Positions 36,182 through 46,828 are shown, numbered from the stretch's first letter. The stretch: DNA of 64,000 nt from Niallia sp. NCCP-28 (GCF_023168165.1 NZ_BQYJ01000003.1:310001-374000); one strand, 5' to 3'. Notes: generated from the letters alone by a model not told the origin. Program-made: numbers and translations.

Positions 36182-37287
36182 GATCTTACCCCCTTAGCAA
36201 TGGCGAAAGCTTTATCCAAATCTTTAATTAAATCTTCTACATTTTCAATTCCGACTGAAAAGCGCAATAATCGGTTGCAGACGCCTGTTTCAATACGCAC
36301 CTTTTCTGGAATATCGGCATGTGTTTGTGTAGCAGGGTAAGTGATGAAACTTTCTACTCCTCCTAAGCTTTCGGCAAAAGAAATAAGGGTTAAGTTTTGC
36401 AAAAATGGATTTACCCATGATTCATCATAAATGCGGAAAGAAATCATGCCGCCTCTGCCGGGATAAAAAACATCTGTAACACTTTCATGTTCTTCTAAAT
36501 AAGCTGCAAGCGCTTTGGCATTTTCCTCATGTTTTGCGATTCTTAGAGCCAATGTTTTCATGCCTCTCATTAATAGCCATGAATCAAAAGGACTAAGGAC
36601 AGCTCCTATTGCATTGTGGTGCATTGCAAGTTCATTGCAAAGATCTTCTCCTTTTGCGACAATTGCCCCTGCAAGGACATCATTATGTCCGCCTAAATAT
36701 TTTGTAGCACTATGGATGACAATATCAGCTCCAAGTGTAAGTGGTTGTTGAATAATTGGCGTGTAGAAAGTATTATCAACAATCAGCAATACATTGTTTG
36801 CCTTTGCCACTTTGCTAACTGCTTCAATATCTGTTACTTCCATTAATGGGTTTGTTGGTGTTTCAAGGAAGATGGCTTTTGTATTTTCATTAACCTTTTC
36901 AGCAATTTCTTCTATATTAGATGTATTGACATAGTGACATCGAAGACCCCATTTTTTAAAGCCTTGTTCTAGAAGTCGATAAGTTCCTCCATATAAATCT
37001 TTGGAGATAATCCACTCATCGCCTGATTGGAAAAGAGAAAGAATCGTTTGAATTGCTGCCATTCCCGAACTGCAAGCATACCCGCGATCTCCTTCTTCTA
37101 AGTCAGCAATTGCTTTTTCGAGCACTTCTCTTGTCGGATTTCCAGTGCGGGTATAATCATAGCCTGTTGATTCGCCAATTCCTGTATGACGGTACGCTGT
37201 TGAAAAGTAAACAGGAGGATTTACCGTTCCTGTTGCATTTTCGCTTCTATTTCCAATTTGTGCTAATCTTGTTTCTAAACCATACAT
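36178..37287 (-). CDS. metI: Cystathionine gamma-synthase / O-acetylhomoserine thiolyase
   Basis: 369 residues, PLP-dependent, first gene behind the SAM riboswitch. PLP lysine in HSATKYLGGHNDV, CSSGMAAI substrate loop and RFSVGIENVEDLI near the end. It makes cystathionine from activated homoserine and cysteine. AAGGAGTG precedes the start. B. subtilis metI-metC has the same order and overlap. Confidence 0.92.
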   Translation of the reverse strand: MYGLETRLAQIGNRSENATGTVNPPVYFSTAYRHTGIGESTGYDYTRTGNPTREVLEKAIADLEEGDRGYACSSGMAAIQTILSLFQSGDEWIISKDLYGGTYRLLEQGFKKWGLRCHYVNTSNIEEIAEKVNENTKAIFLETPTNPLMEVTDIEAVSKVAKANNVLLIVDNTFYTPIIQQPLTLGADIVIHSATKYLGGHNDVLAGAIVAKGEDLCNELAMHHNAIGAVLSPFDSWLLMRGMKTLALRIAKHEENAKALAAYLEEHESVTDVFYPGRGGMISFRIYDESWVNPFLQNLTLISFAESLGGVESFITYPATQTHADIPEKVRIETGVCNRLLRFSVGIENVEDLIKDLDKAFAIAKGVRS

Positions 37288-37414
37288 ATAAAAACACTCC
37301 TTCGATATTTCTTATGCTGTTATTATTTTTTATTTTGGTAATTACAATAATAATTCCTAATAGAAAGGAAAAGATATGCAAATCTTTCTAAATAATGGAT
37401 GTTAAATTGTTTGC

Positions 37415-37451
37415 ATAAAAAAGTCTTCTTCTTAAAAGTAAGAAGAAGACT
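37415..37451 (-). terminator. Regulatory terminator of the SAM riboswitch
   Basis: On the minus strand AGTCTTCTTCTTA, CTTT loop, TAAGAAGAAGACT and TTTTTTAT. Its 5' arm (TTCTTCTTA, 37439-37447) can alternatively pair nine bases with the aptamer 3' end TAAGGAGAA (37469-37477), the antiterminator used when SAM is low. Confidence 0.9.
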
Positions 37452-37473
37452 GGATATTGTATAGGTCATTCTC

Positions 37474-37580
37474 CTTATCTCTCAAGTTAATAACTTGATG
37501 GACTTAGCACCTTTTCAGTTTAGGACAACTGAAGGTTGCTGAGGTGTCTTCGGGCCATTCCCTCAACCTCTCTGGATAAG
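37474..37580 (-). ncRNA. SAM-I (S-box) riboswitch aptamer
   Basis: Read on the minus strand: CTTATCCAGAGAGGTTGAGG, GGAATGGCCCGAAGAC, CAGCAACC, AAGGTGCTAAGTCC and the closing GAGATAAG pair to form the P1-P4 core of an S-box. P1 is CTTATC/GATAAG. Together with the terminator downstream it is a complete transcription-attenuation switch for metI-metC-yitJ-metH, turning the operon off when SAM is plentiful. Confidence 0.97.
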
Positions 37581-37880
37581 AAATCATTTATGTAATTTTA
37601 TCTAAATTTACTATAAATTTAGAAGAATAGCAATATATTTTTTAATTTAAATGGCATTTTTATCATTATTTTACATAATTGCAAATAACAATGGGGGGAG
37701 AAAAAGGCGGGGGAGTTATTAACAATGCATATTTGCTAAGCATTTTAGTGTATAGGTAGAAGAACCTGGAATTTTTTTAATAAACCTGCCGAAACAGCAA
37801 TCTTTATGCTGAATTTCGGCGTCTGCTAATTGTTTATTGATAGTGTGAAGTGAATATAAAGAAGGTAAATGGCTTTAACC
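37581..37880. other. Intergenic region between met riboswitch and sspH
   Basis: 300 bases holding the presumed met promoter on the minus strand and a hairpin (GCCGAAACAGCA at 37788 pairing with TGCTGAATTTCGGC) that may end the sspH transcript. No gene is seen. Confidence 0.5.
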
Positions 37881-38063
37881 TTATTGTTCTTCAATCAAAT
37901 GGTATACTTCTACCTCGATTTCTTTGTCTGGATTTGTTTTTGTATAGATTCTTGCTGTTTTTTCTTTTTCATCAACAGTTTGAATGATCACGCTTTCCCC
38001 TTGATAACTTACATCAATTATATCTCCTGCCTGCATAATTTCTATTGCTCTGCCTATATTCAT
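37881..38063 (-). CDS. sspH: Small acid-soluble spore protein, H type
   Basis: 60 residues beginning MNIGRAIEIMQAGD and ending EVEVYHLIEEQ with VDEKEKTARIY in the middle, the pattern of SspH family minor SASPs expressed in the forespore. TAGGAG precedes the start. A single-gene unit. I could not identify a clear sigma-G promoter. Confidence 0.9.
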   Translation of the reverse strand: MNIGRAIEIMQAGDIIDVSYQGESVIIQTVDEKEKTARIYTKTNPDKEIEVEVYHLIEEQ

Positions 38064-38364
38064 AGTATTTCTCCTATCTGTCTAAAGACGCTAATTATAA
38101 AAGGTGTATACCCTTTTTTATGATTGGTGAATTTTTATTATTTTATCCTCTTTTTTTATCTCTCATCAAAATTTAATATTTTTTTCATGTAACTTTCTCC
38201 TTAGGGGTGTAGGTTATATGTAAGTAAGGTAATTTATTTTTACTATTAACACTGCCTCTACTGTGATAATGAAGGTAGTTTAGCCATCTCCAATACATTT
38301 TTAAAGGGGTATACGTAATAAGGGAGACATTTTTTAAGAATAGACAAAGGGAGATGTTAAAAGT
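38064..38364. other. Intergenic region upstream of the 41-residue gene
   Basis: About 300 AT-rich bases between the divergent sspH gene and the small membrane gene. AAAGGGGTATAC near 38302 is reminiscent of a sigma-B -10 element but no matching -35 is at the right distance. Confidence 0.45.
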
Positions 38365-38490
38365 ATGATGATGTTTTTACGATATGCCGTTATTAGTTTT
38401 TTTTCCATTACAGCAATTTCTTTATTAGGTTTTCAACTTGTGGAGTTTACACATGCTATAATAGAAGCATACTTTAATAAAAAAGCGTAA
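38365..38490 (+). CDS. 41-residue single-pass membrane protein
   Basis: Read directly: AAAGGGAGATG precedes ATG 38365; the product is MMMFLRYAVISFF through a hydrophobic core of about 22 residues and a short tail ending FNKKA. It is followed by a terminator and then the two-component system. Small hydrophobic proteins next to kinases sometimes act as regulators, and type I toxins look similar; nothing here decides between these. Function unknown. Confidence 0.6.
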   Translation: MMMFLRYAVISFFSITAISLLGFQLVEFTHAIIEAYFNKKA

Positions 38491-38513
38491 GCTGCTGTTT
38501 TCGTTTTTTAAAG

Positions 38514-38546
38514 ATTAGATGGTTGTAATAAGCCATCTAATTTTTA
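38514..38546 (+). terminator. Terminator after the 41-residue gene
   Basis: TTAGATGGTT pairs with AGCCATCTAA (one G-U) around a short loop and is followed by TTTTTA. It separates the small gene from the two-component operon. Confidence 0.75.
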
Positions 38547-38573
38547 TGTAAAATTTAATTGGTGAGTGTGATT

Positions 38574-39257
38574 ATGAAAAAGATCTTAATTATTGAGGAT
38601 GAAAAAAACTTAGCCAGATTTATAGAATTAGAATTAACTTATGAAGGGTATGCAACAGAAGTTTGTTCAGATGGCAGAAGTGGTCTGAATAAAGCATTGA
38701 CAGAAAATTGGGATGTTATTTTGCTTGATCTTATGCTGCCTGAGTTAAATGGAATGGAAGTATGCCGCAGAATTCGCCAAGTCAAACATACACCTGTTTT
38801 AATGATTACAGCAAGAGACAGTGTGTTAGATCGGGTATCAGGATTAGACAGCGGTGCAGATGATTATTTAATAAAACCATTTGCAATCGAGGAACTTTTA
38901 GCAAGGCTCCGGGCATTGTTTAGGAGAATGGATGCTATTGAGGCGCCTGGATCCCAAAAAATGACAGTGCTTACTTATAAAGATTTAACATTGGAAGTAG
39001 AATCCCACATCGTAAAAAAAGGAGAGGAAATTCTCGGACTAACGAAACGGGAGTATGATTTATTAAGTATGTTTATGAGCAATATAAACATTGTATTGAC
39101 AAGAGAGGTTTTGCTTAATAAGATTTGGGGATATGAATCAGAAGTGGAAACAAATGTAATTGATGTATATGTAAGGTACTTGCGCAATAAATTGGATCCT
39201 TCTGGAAGTAATGTATATATTGAAACAGTACGTGGGATAGGGTATGTGATGAGATGA
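38574..39257 (+). CDS. OmpR/PhoB-family response regulator, second system
   Basis: 227 residues: E8/D9 acidic pair, phospho-acceptor Asp52 in [16 protein letters not shown] and LIKPF in the receiver, then a winged helix ending [11 protein letters not shown]. It is clearly a paralogue of the regulator at 4316. ATG 38574 is used; GGTGAGTG is a weak ribosome binding site. It overlaps its kinase gene as ATGA. Confidence 0.92.
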   Translation: MKKILIIEDEKNLARFIELELTYEGYATEVCSDGRSGLNKALTENWDVILLDLMLPELNGMEVCRRIRQVKHTPVLMITARDSVLDRVSGLDSGADDYLIKPFAIEELLARLRALFRRMDAIEAPGSQKMTVLTYKDLTLEVESHIVKKGEEILGLTKREYDLLSMFMSNINIVLTREVLLNKIWGYESEVETNVIDVYVRYLRNKLDPSGSNVYIETVRGIGYVMR

Positions 39258-40645
39258 GGATTTGGAAGAAACTAGCTCTTCTGCCATGGAAATGGAAACT
39301 GGCGGTGTGGCTTGCTGCCAGCATTTTTTTTACTTTTTCGATATTTACTTTTTTTGAATATCATACTGTTTCCACTTGGCTCTTAAAACAGGAAGAAACA
39401 GCAGTCAAACAGACAATGAAGGAAGTTTTGCAAAGTTTAGAAAGCAGTTCGAATTCAGTTACGGAAAAGGAAATTCAAGCAAGTTTGCCTTTTATCAAAA
39501 AAATTAATACAGATAATCAGTTGATTCGAATTTCCGATCAAAAAGGAAAAGTTATTGTCTCCCATTTAAATGGAGATTTTCCAGTTTTGGAACCGAATAA
39601 AGTGCTCAAAAACAAGGAAGTCAGCTATTTAACCGTAGGAAATCACCAATCATTAGTTTATAGTCAAACGTTTAAAAGCAGTGGTTTTTCTGGAAAAGTC
39701 GAAATTATTCGGCAGTTGGATTCTTATCATCAATTAATGAAACATTTAGCTTTTGCAATGATTTTATTTGCTGTTGTGACGATTCTTATTAGTGTTGCTA
39801 TTGGATATATTTTGTCCTGGCAAGCATTAAAGCCGATAAAAATGCTTACAAATACAATGAATAAAATAAAAAGTGCCGGTTTTAAAGAAAGAATGCCAGT
39901 TTATAACAATAAAGATGAAATTGCGGAGCTTTCAACAATATTTAATGAGATGATGGATGTAATTGAGCAGTCTTTTCATCAGCAAAAACAATTTGTTGAA
40001 GATGCTTCTCATGAATTGAGAACACCAATTTCGATTTTAGAAGGACATCTATCATTATTAAATCGCTGGGGAAAAAGAAATCCCGACATATTAGAAGAAT
40101 CGCTTCAAGCATCAGTAGAGGAAACAGCCAAATTGAAAAAACTAGTGCTTTCTCTACTAAATTTAACGAAATTGGATCAGCATAGAAATGGGAATCCTGT
40201 TTCTCCTGAAAAAGTGAAAGAACTAATTCAGCATACAGTTAGAGATTTCCATATGCTTCATAAAGAATTTCGTTTTGAGCAAAATATTCAGTCTAGCAAA
40301 CTTTATGGCGTAACAGAAGAGCATTTTCAGCAAATTCTTAACATTTTAATTGATAATGCGATTAAATATTCTGGCGCAAAAAAGGAAATATCTATTACAA
40401 CAGCCCACACAGCCAGCCAGTTTATTTTGCAGATTGCAGACAAGGGTATAGGAATTCCAAAAGAAGACCTCCAAAATGTGTTTTACCGTTTTTATCGTGT
40501 TGATAAAGCAAGAACAAGGGAACAAGGAGGAACAGGACTAGGGCTTTCTATTGCAAAAAAAATAGTTGATTTGTATAAAGGTGAAATTAGCATTGAAAGC
40601 AAGGAAGGAATTGGGACAAAGGTAATTGTCAAGTTCCCAGTTTAA
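39254..40645 (+). CDS. Membrane sensor histidine kinase, second system
   Basis: 463 residues: TM1 (about 15-34), extracellular domain of about 130 residues, TM2 (about 166-189), HAMP, HisKA with His253 in [16 protein letters not shown], and an HATPase domain with [18 protein letters not shown] and [12 protein letters not shown]. ArlS/YkoH type. The sensor loop is different from that of the kinase at 5011, so the two systems likely read different signals. A strong terminator follows, so the operon has two genes. Confidence 0.92.
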   Translation: MRIWKKLALLPWKWKLAVWLAASIFFTFSIFTFFEYHTVSTWLLKQEETAVKQTMKEVLQSLESSSNSVTEKEIQASLPFIKKINTDNQLIRISDQKGKVIVSHLNGDFPVLEPNKVLKNKEVSYLTVGNHQSLVYSQTFKSSGFSGKVEIIRQLDSYHQLMKHLAFAMILFAVVTILISVAIGYILSWQALKPIKMLTNTMNKIKSAGFKERMPVYNNKDEIAELSTIFNEMMDVIEQSFHQQKQFVEDASHELRTPISILEGHLSLLNRWGKRNPDILEESLQASVEETAKLKKLVLSLLNLTKLDQHRNGNPVSPEKVKELIQHTVRDFHMLHKEFRFEQNIQSSKLYGVTEEHFQQILNILIDNAIKYSGAKKEISITTAHTASQFILQIADKGIGIPKEDLQNVFYRFYRVDKARTREQGGTGLGLSIAKKIVDLYKGEISIESKEGIGTKVIVKFPV

Positions 40646-40668
40646 GCGTTCAACCAAGATGTTTTATA

Positions 40669-40724
40669 GGGGTTATGCTCTAAAAGTCATTTTTAATGAC
40701 TTTTAGAGCATAGCCCCGTTTTTT
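40669..40724 (+). terminator. Strong terminator of the second two-component operon
   Basis: A stem of about 23 bases (GGGGTTATGCTCTAAAAGTC and complement) followed by GTTTTTT. Confidence 0.93.
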
Positions 40725-40998
40725 ACATAAATTTTGTTTAAGCAAAATTTGTTTCTAATGAAAAACCTCTCTTTTAAAAATGAAATTTGCAGCAGTTATG
40801 ATTAACATTTGGAAAAGTATTGGCTATTTTTACAGAATATGAACATAGGCATGAAAAAAAATTTTTTATTTTTTATTTATGTTCATTCATTTTCTATTAG
40901 AAGCATAGTATTTTAGAGAGGTTTATCCTTTGTTGAAGAAATTTTTTTCATCTTTTCCAAAAAAAACAATATTTTTACCATTATTAAGTGTAAAACTT
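40725..40998. other. Intergenic DNA upstream of odhA
   Basis: AT-rich; a small AAATTTTG/CAAAATTT hairpin near 40731 is the only structure I see before the odh promoter. Confidence 0.5.
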
Positions 40999-41046
40999 TT
41001 GTAGTCGGTAAATAACCGTGTTAAAATATAAATGTAAACGTTTTAT
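40999..41046 (+). promoter_or_regulatory. odhAB promoter with a weak CRE-like site
   Basis: TTGTAG (40999) and TAAAAT (41022) are 17 bases apart. TGTAAACGTTTTAT (41033-41046), overlapping the predicted start, matches a CRE except for the last two bases. CcpA control is plausible only. Confidence 0.5.
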
Positions 41047-41130
41047 TTACTAGTATTACTTAATCAATAGTGTAAAAAAGTATAATTTAGGGAATACAAA
41101 AGGGAATCTAATAGGTGGAGGTTTTTTGTT

Positions 41131-43953
41131 ATGGGAAAACCATATGATGGCGTTGCTGCATGTCAACCGAAATTTTACGGACCAAACCTTGGGCTTGCAA
41201 TGGAGTTGTATGAGCAGTATTTAGAAGATCCAAACTCAGTCGATGAAGAAATGAGAAACCATTTTGAGCAATGGGGATCACCCTTGGATTCACAAGAGGA
41301 GCCCTATAAGTCAAATATTCCTGTTAATCAAGTGCAAGTTGAAAAAATTATTGCTGCTGTCACACTAGTAAACAAAATAAGAGGATATGGACATTTAGCA
41401 GCAGATATCTATCCATTAAAAGACCATGAAAGAGAAGACGATCTTTTTGATTTATCACGGTTTCAATTGACAAAAGCAGATTTAGAAAGTATTCCTGCAG
41501 CATTAATTTGTCCAGATGTTCCAAAACATATCCAAAATGGCTATGAAGCTGTCAAATATTTAAAAAAAATTTATATGAAAACAATAGCCTTTGAATTTTA
41601 TCATGTTAATGATATCAAAGAAAAAAATTGGCTTCAGCAAAAAGTGGAATCAGGAAGTCTTCAGCCGGAATGCCGCAAAGAGTTAAAGACAAAACTATTA
41701 AACAGACTGATAGAAGTAGAAGAATTTGAACATTTTTTACATAAGACATATGTAGGGCAAAAGAGATTTTCCATTGAAGGACTAGAAGCAATGGTCCCTC
41801 TCTTAGATGAGATCATATCTCAATCTGTTATAAATGGTGCAACAAGCATTAATATTGGCATGGCGCATAGAGGCAGATTAAATGTATTGGCCCATGTGCT
41901 GGAAAAACCATATGAAGCGATTTTTTCTGAATTTCAGCATGCACCAAATAAAAAGCTTGTACCGTCAGAAGGTTCTATTGGAATTAGCTTTGGCTGGACA
42001 GGAGATGTGAAATATCATCTGGGATCGGATAGACAAATTAAAAAGACAAGCACACAAAAGGTAAGGTTATCTCTTGCCAATAACCCTAGTCATTTAGAAT
42101 TTGTTGGAGCGGTTGTAGAAGGATTTACGCGGGCATCACAAGATACTAGAACAAGTGCTGGATTCCCTCTTGAGAATTTAGAAACAGCTCAAGCAATTTT
42201 AATCCATGGAGATGCAGCTTTCCCAGGACAAGGAATTGTTGCAGAAACATTAAATTTAACAGGATTAAAAGGATACAGAACTGGCGGGACTATTCATATT
42301 ATCGCAAATAATACCATTGGATTTACGACAGAGTCAGAAGATTCTCGCTCTACTCGTTATGCGAGCGATTTGGCAAAGGGATTTGAAATTCCCATTATCC
42401 ATGTGAATGCAGATGATCCTGAAGCATGCTATAAAGCAGCATTGCTTGCTGCGGAGTATCGGGCAACATTCCATAAGGATTTTTTAATTGATTTAGTTGG
42501 ATACAGAAGATTTGGCCATAATGAAATGGATGAGCCACTTACAACAAATCCAGTTTTATACAAAAAAATTCAAAGTCATCCAACTATTACAGCATATTAT
42601 GGAAAAAAATTAGTAAAAGAAGGATTAGTGACAGAGGAAGAAGTAAAGGAGATCAAAGAGGCTGTCCTTGCAAGATTAAAAGCAGCACATGAATTGGTGC
42701 CAAAGAAAAAAGAAGAGCCGATTATTACAAATCCGCCTAATTCTGTAGAAAGAGAGCTGCCAAATATAAAAACAGGAGTTCCATTTGAAGAGCTAAAAGA
42801 AATGAATCAAGCTCTGCTGGAAGTTCCAGAAAAATTCCAAGTATTTGAAAAGCTTTCAAAAATTTTGCAAAGAAGAAAAGGTGCTTTTTCAGGAAGTGGA
42901 AAAATTGATTGGGGACATGCAGAAACATTAGCGTTTGCCAGCATTCTTCAGGATGGTACACCTATCCGTTTATCTGGACAGGATTCAGAACGTGGAACGT
43001 TCGCTCAAAGAAATATTATGCTTCATGATTATGCTACAGGAGAAGCTTATTCACCACTGCACCGACTTTCGAAGGTGAAAGCATCTTTTGCAGTACATAA
43101 TAGTCCACTGTCTGAGGGTAGTGTACTTGGTTTTGAGTATGGATATAATGTATTTGCTCCAGAAACATTAGTGTTATGGGAAGCGCAATTTGGGGATTTT
43201 GCCAATGCTGCCCAAGTTATTTTTGATCAGTTTATTGCAGCAGGCAGAGCAAAATGGGGACAAAAATCAGGGCTTGTTATGCTGCTTCCACATGGATATG
43301 AAGGGCAAGGACCAGAACATTCTAGCGGAAGGCTGGAAAGATTTTTAATACTTGCTGCTGAAAATAACTGGACAGTTGCAAATCTATCATCTGCCGCTCA
43401 ATATTTTCATATATTAAGACGTCAGGCAGCCATTTTAAATAAAGAGGAAGTAAGGCCTTTAATTATTATGACGCCAAAAAGCTTGCTTAGAAATCCAGAA
43501 GTAGCCTCATCAGGTTTAGAATTAAGCGAAGGGTCTTTCCAATCTGTTCTAGAGGAAAACGGTCTTGGCGAAAATAAAGACAAAGTGAAACGAATTATTC
43601 TTGCAACAGGAAAAATGGCAATTGATCTTCATACAGCATTAAAAGATGTCGAAAATCAAGATGTATTGCATATTGTAAGAGTAGAGGAAATTTATCCATT
43701 TCCGGAGAATAAGTTAAAAGAGATTCTCTTTCGCTACAGCAATGTAGAAGAAGTTGTATGGGTGCAAGAAGAGCCGATGAATATGGGTGCTTGGAGCTTT
43801 ATGGAACCGAGAATCAAAAAAATATTACCTGATGCAGCATCTCTATTGTATATTGGCAGAAGAAGAAGGTCCTCTCCAGCAGAGGGAGATCCGAATGTAC
43901 ACCGTAAAGACCAAGCAAGAATTATAAAAGAAGCATTATCTTGGAACGCATAG
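41131..43953 (+). CDS. odhA: 2-oxoglutarate dehydrogenase E1 component
   Basis: Thiamine-diphosphate-dependent decarboxylase of the citric-acid-cycle 2-oxoglutarate complex. 940 residues: an N-terminal segment with [19 protein letters not shown], the [14 protein letters not shown] region, the ThDP site around [12 protein letters not shown], and transketolase-like [15 protein letters not shown] and [28 protein letters not shown] precedes the start. odhB follows after 14 bases. Confidence 0.96.
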   Translation: MGKPYDGVAACQPKFYGPNLGLAMELYEQYLEDPNSVDEEMRNHFEQWGSPLDSQEEPYKSNIPVNQVQVEKIIAAVTLVNKIRGYGHLAADIYPLKDHEREDDLFDLSRFQLTKADLESIPAALICPDVPKHIQNGYEAVKYLKKIYMKTIAFEFYHVNDIKEKNWLQQKVESGSLQPECRKELKTKLLNRLIEVEEFEHFLHKTYVGQKRFSIEGLEAMVPLLDEIISQSVINGATSINIGMAHRGRLNVLAHVLEKPYEAIFSEFQHAPNKKLVPSEGSIGISFGWTGDVKYHLGSDRQIKKTSTQKVRLSLANNPSHLEFVGAVVEGFTRASQDTRTSAGFPLENLETAQAILIHGDAAFPGQGIVAETLNLTGLKGYRTGGTIHIIANNTIGFTTESEDSRSTRYASDLAKGFEIPIIHVNADDPEACYKAALLAAEYRATFHKDFLIDLVGYRRFGHNEMDEPLTTNPVLYKKIQSHPTITAYYGKKLVKEGLVTEEEVKEIKEAVLARLKAAHELVPKKKEEPIITNPPNSVERELPNIKTGVPFEELKEMNQALLEVPEKFQVFEKLSKILQRRKGAFSGSGKIDWGHAETLAFASILQDGTPIRLSGQDSERGTFAQRNIMLHDYATGEAYSPLHRLSKVKASFAVHNSPLSEGSVLGFEYGYNVFAPETLVLWEAQFGDFANAAQVIFDQFIAAGRAKWGQKSGLVMLLPHGYEGQGPEHSSGRLERFLILAAENNWTVANLSSAAQYFHILRRQAAILNKEEVRPLIIMTPKSLLRNPEVASSGLELSEGSFQSVLEENGLGENKDKVKRIILATGKMAIDLHTALKDVENQDVLHIVRVEEIYPFPENKLKEILFRYSNVEEVVWVQEEPMNMGAWSFMEPRIKKILPDAASLLYIGRRRRSSPAEGDPNVHRKDQARIIKEALSWNA

Positions 43954-43967
43954 AGGGGGATTTTAAA

Positions 43968-45215
43968 ATGGCTGAAATTAAAGTACCAGAACTTGCTGAA
44001 TCTATTACTGAAGGAACTGTCGCACAATGGTTGAAAAAGACTGGAGAGTATGTAGAAAAAGGGGAATATATTGTTGAGTTAGAAACAGATAAAGTAAATG
44101 TCGAAATTATTGCAGAAGAAAGCGGAATTGTCCAAGAATTAAAAGCCCAAGAAGGCGATACTGTGCTTGTTGGAGAAACGATTGCGATTGTTTCAGACAG
44201 AGGGGAAGCTTCAGACTCTAAAGATATTTCCGTTAAACAGCCAGAACAAGAAGTGGAAGAAACTTCTATTCATAAAACGGAAATGAGTAAAGCAAACGTC
44301 CAAGATAAACAAGCGCCTATTGCTTCACCTGCTGCAAGAAAAATTGCCAGAACAAAAGGCATTGATTTAAACAGCATTCAAACAACAGATCCATTGGGGA
44401 GAGTGCGAGCACATGATGTTGTTGCATATGAGCAGCAAGAAGAACCAAAAAAAGTGCAAACGCCAAAACCAGAACAACGCACAGCATCTATTATCAGTGA
44501 ATTGAAAGACGAAAAACCAGTTGAAAGAATTAGAATGTCAAGAAGAAGACAAACCATTGCTTCAAGATTATTGGATGTACAGCAAAATACAGCGATGCTG
44601 ACGACTTTTAATGAAGTGGATATGACAAATATTATGAAGTTGAGAAGTCGCAGAAAAGATCAATTTCAAAAAGAAAATGATATCAAACTTGGTTTTATGT
44701 CCTTTTTTACAAAAGCGGTTGTCGCTTGTCTGAAAAAATCTCCCCTATTAAATGCGGAGATACAAGGCGATCAAATTCTTTTAAAAAAATACTATGATAT
44801 TGGCATTGCTGTATCTACAGATGAAGGTCTTGTTGTTCCAGTATTAAGAGATGCGGACCGGAAAAACTTTGCTGAAATTGAAAGTGATATTAGCGAATTT
44901 GCAGTAAAGGCAAGAAACAATAAACTAGCATTAAGCGACTTGCAAGGAGGCACATTTACAATAACGAATGGTGGGGTATTTGGTTCCCTTTTATCAACTC
45001 CTATCTTAAATGGTCCACAAGTCGGGATTTTAGGAATGCATAAAATTCAGCTTCGTCCAGTGGCAATCGATGAAACAACAATGGAAAACCGTCCGATGAT
45101 GTATTTGGCATTATCTTATGACCACCGCATTATTGACGGGAAAGAGGCAGTGACATTCCTCGCAAGAATCAAGGCGCTGTTAGAAGATCCAGAATCATTG
45201 TTGTTTGAAGCATAA
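43968..45215 (+). CDS. odhB: 2-oxoglutarate dehydrogenase E2, dihydrolipoyl succinyltransferase
   Basis: 415 residues: one lipoyl domain with Lys42 in ETDKVNVE, an E1/E3-binding domain ([16 protein letters not shown] near 120-135), and the catalytic domain with His386 in SYDHRIIDG. Forms the core of the complex with OdhA; the E3 gene is not here. GAGGGGGA precedes ATG 43968; a longer upstream frame would overlap odhA and lacks a ribosome binding site. Confidence 0.96.
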   Translation: MAEIKVPELAESITEGTVAQWLKKTGEYVEKGEYIVELETDKVNVEIIAEESGIVQELKAQEGDTVLVGETIAIVSDRGEASDSKDISVKQPEQEVEETSIHKTEMSKANVQDKQAPIASPAARKIARTKGIDLNSIQTTDPLGRVRAHDVVAYEQQEEPKKVQTPKPEQRTASIISELKDEKPVERIRMSRRRQTIASRLLDVQQNTAMLTTFNEVDMTNIMKLRSRRKDQFQKENDIKLGFMSFFTKAVVACLKKSPLLNAEIQGDQILLKKYYDIGIAVSTDEGLVVPVLRDADRKNFAEIESDISEFAVKARNNKLALSDLQGGTFTITNGGVFGSLLSTPILNGPQVGILGMHKIQLRPVAIDETTMENRPMMYLALSYDHRIIDGKEAVTFLARIKALLEDPESLLFEA

Positions 45216-45225
45216 AAATAGAAAA

Positions 45226-45275
45226 AGGGGCTTATCTTAAAGTTGTGAAACCAACTAAGATGAGCCCCTCTTGTT
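45226..45275. terminator. Bidirectional terminator between odhB and the Sda-like gene
   Basis: AGGGGCTTATCTTA pairs with TAAGATGAGCCCCT. The plus strand continues TCTTGTTTT, the minus strand TTTTTCTATTTTT, so it serves both converging genes. Confidence 0.88.
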
Positions 45276-45363
45276 TTGACGCTGTAAATGCAGCAGTCTG
45301 GATAAGTTGCTTTTCACTAGTAAATTTGTGGCTTTTTAGAAACGTGCAGTCTGTTTATACTCC

Positions 45364-45492
45364 CTATTTATCAACTTTCATCCCGCGGCGAACGAGTTCG
45401 TCTTTCAGAATAGAAACCCATTCCTTTTCATTTCCGGCTTTTAACGCATCACGATAAGAGAAAATCAATTGTTCATTGCTCATAATTTTCAC
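45364..45492 (-). CDS. Sda-like inhibitor of sporulation histidine kinases
   Basis: 42 residues read from the minus strand, starting with GTG after AGGAGG. MSNEQLIFSYRDAL and EWVSILKDELVRRG line up without gaps with B. subtilis Sda, the helical hairpin that blocks KinA autophosphorylation: shared are the LI-SY-A pattern of helix one and the final E-RR of helix two. Sequence identity is modest. Sda links replication stress to sporulation; an orphan kinase that might be its target is at 15048. Confidence 0.6.
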   Translation of the reverse strand: MKIMSNEQLIFSYRDALKAGNEKEWVSILKDELVRRGMKVDK

Positions 45493-45683
45493 GTTATTAT
45501 CCTCCTAAATAAAATGGATTGAATTTTCTAACAACTACATCTTACTCTATTTGGTTCTCTATTAAAAGCTAAAAAAGAAGACGTAAAGAAAATGTAAAAT
45601 ATGTAAAAATCTATTTAGCAGGGAGGGATTTTTAGGTGAAGCAAGAAATATACTAAAAGAATGGCAAGAGAGGAGAAACTTAT

Positions 45684-46085
45684 ATGATCTATAAAGAATC
45701 GCTAAAAACAAAAAGCCGTGATATGTTTATCGAGATAACCGATAAAGTAGCAGAAGCAGCCGCAAAGGAAAGAGTAGAAGAAGGGCTGGCAATTGTTTAT
45801 TGTCCCCATACAACTGCAGGTATTACAATCAATGAAAATGCCGATCCAGATGTGGTAAAAGATATGCTCAGACGTTTTGATGAAGTGTATCCATGGGAAA
45901 TGGAGAAAGACCGCCATATGGAAGGAAATACAGCAGCACATATGAAAGCTAGCACGGTAGGATCTTCGCAAACAATTCTCATTGCAGATAGCAAATTGCT
46001 TTTAGGAACATGGCAGGGAATTTATTTTTGTGAATTTGATGGGCCGAGAAATCGAAACTATTATATTAAAATAATCAATACATAA
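45684..46085 (+). CDS. YjbQ-family protein (UPF0047)
   Basis: 133 residues with [20 protein letters not shown] and [17 protein letters not shown], the two signature stretches of the YjbQ/UPF0047 family with conserved His and Glu residues. The family is annotated as secondary thiamine-phosphate synthase; its true physiological role is unsettled. GAGAGGAG precedes the start. The next gene begins 12 bases after its stop. Confidence 0.88.
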   Translation: MIYKESLKTKSRDMFIEITDKVAEAAAKERVEEGLAIVYCPHTTAGITINENADPDVVKDMLRRFDEVYPWEMEKDRHMEGNTAAHMKASTVGSSQTILIADSKLLLGTWQGIYFCEFDGPRNRNYYIKIINT

Positions 46086-46097
46086 AGGATGTAGAAG

Positions 46098-46496
46098 ATG
46101 GAGAATGTATTTGTTTATGGTTCATTAAAAAAGCAGGAAAAAAATCATTATATGATGGAGAATTATTCTTGTTTATCAATGGATGCTTGGATATACGGAA
46201 AATTATATGATGGATTTGTTGGTTATCCCTTTTTAGTCCTTGACAAAAAAAGCAAAGTATATGGAGAAATCTATCAAGTACCTAGCGAAGATTTGGGTAT
46301 ACTAGATGAATTCGAAGATTATTGTCCTGATGGCGACAATAATTTATATGAGAGAGTAGAAATAGATGCATTTACTAAGACAAGCTGTCTAAAGGCATAT
46401 GTTTATGTTTGTGTCCAAACAGAAATGCTGAAAGAAGAAATTGTTTATGGAAATTGGTCATTGGTAGAGGGAAAGCGAAAAAAAGATAAGGAATAG
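46098..46496 (+). CDS. Gamma-glutamylcyclotransferase-like (AIG2/YtfP) protein
   Basis: 132 residues. The substrate-binding VYGSLKK motif is at 5-11, followed by VYGEIYQVP and the LDEFEDY segment holding the catalytic Glu, as in the GGCT-like family. It probably releases 5-oxoproline from gamma-glutamyl compounds. Likely co-transcribed with the YjbQ gene. The lysine-rich tail is unremarkable. Confidence 0.82.
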   Translation: MENVFVYGSLKKQEKNHYMMENYSCLSMDAWIYGKLYDGFVGYPFLVLDKKSKVYGEIYQVPSEDLGILDEFEDYCPDGDNNLYERVEIDAFTKTSCLKAYVYVCVQTEMLKEEIVYGNWSLVEGKRKKDKE

Positions 46497-46627
46497 CAAA
46501 AAGAAATTTCTGAAGAAAAATCGATAATTGATATATTGATATAACGTGATTTTAGGAAATATGTTTCGCTTTTGCAAAACAGTGGTAGATAATATGAGAA
46601 CATCTTCTAAAGAAAGAGGGTCATAAG

Positions 46628-46828
46628 ATGAACATCCAAACAGAAGATTATATGTATGAAATCACTTATGAAAATAATCATTATATAAATATGCAATTTA
46701 AACGATTAGATTGGATTAATGGCGTTTGCTATGTTACTTTTCAACAATTGATTACAGGAAAATGGTTTACATTTGAACAAAATAAACTTCAGCTTGCATT
46801 AGCGGAAGAGAGAAAATTAGTTTCTTAA
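46628..46828 (+). CDS. Hypothetical protein, 66 residues
   Basis: Starts after AAGAGGGTC. The sequence is aromatic and beta-rich (MYEITYENNHYINMQF, WINGVCYVTFQQ) with no membrane segment. I recognise no family. The next small gene has its own promoter. Confidence 0.55.
   Translation: MNIQTEDYMYEITYENNHYINMQFKRLDWINGVCYVTFQQLITGKWFTFEQNKLQLALAEERKLVS

Noticed and set aside
37788-37820. Hairpin as sspH terminator
   Set aside because: The stem is fair but the expected T-run on the minus strand is broken by A residues, so it is only mentioned in the intergenic note.
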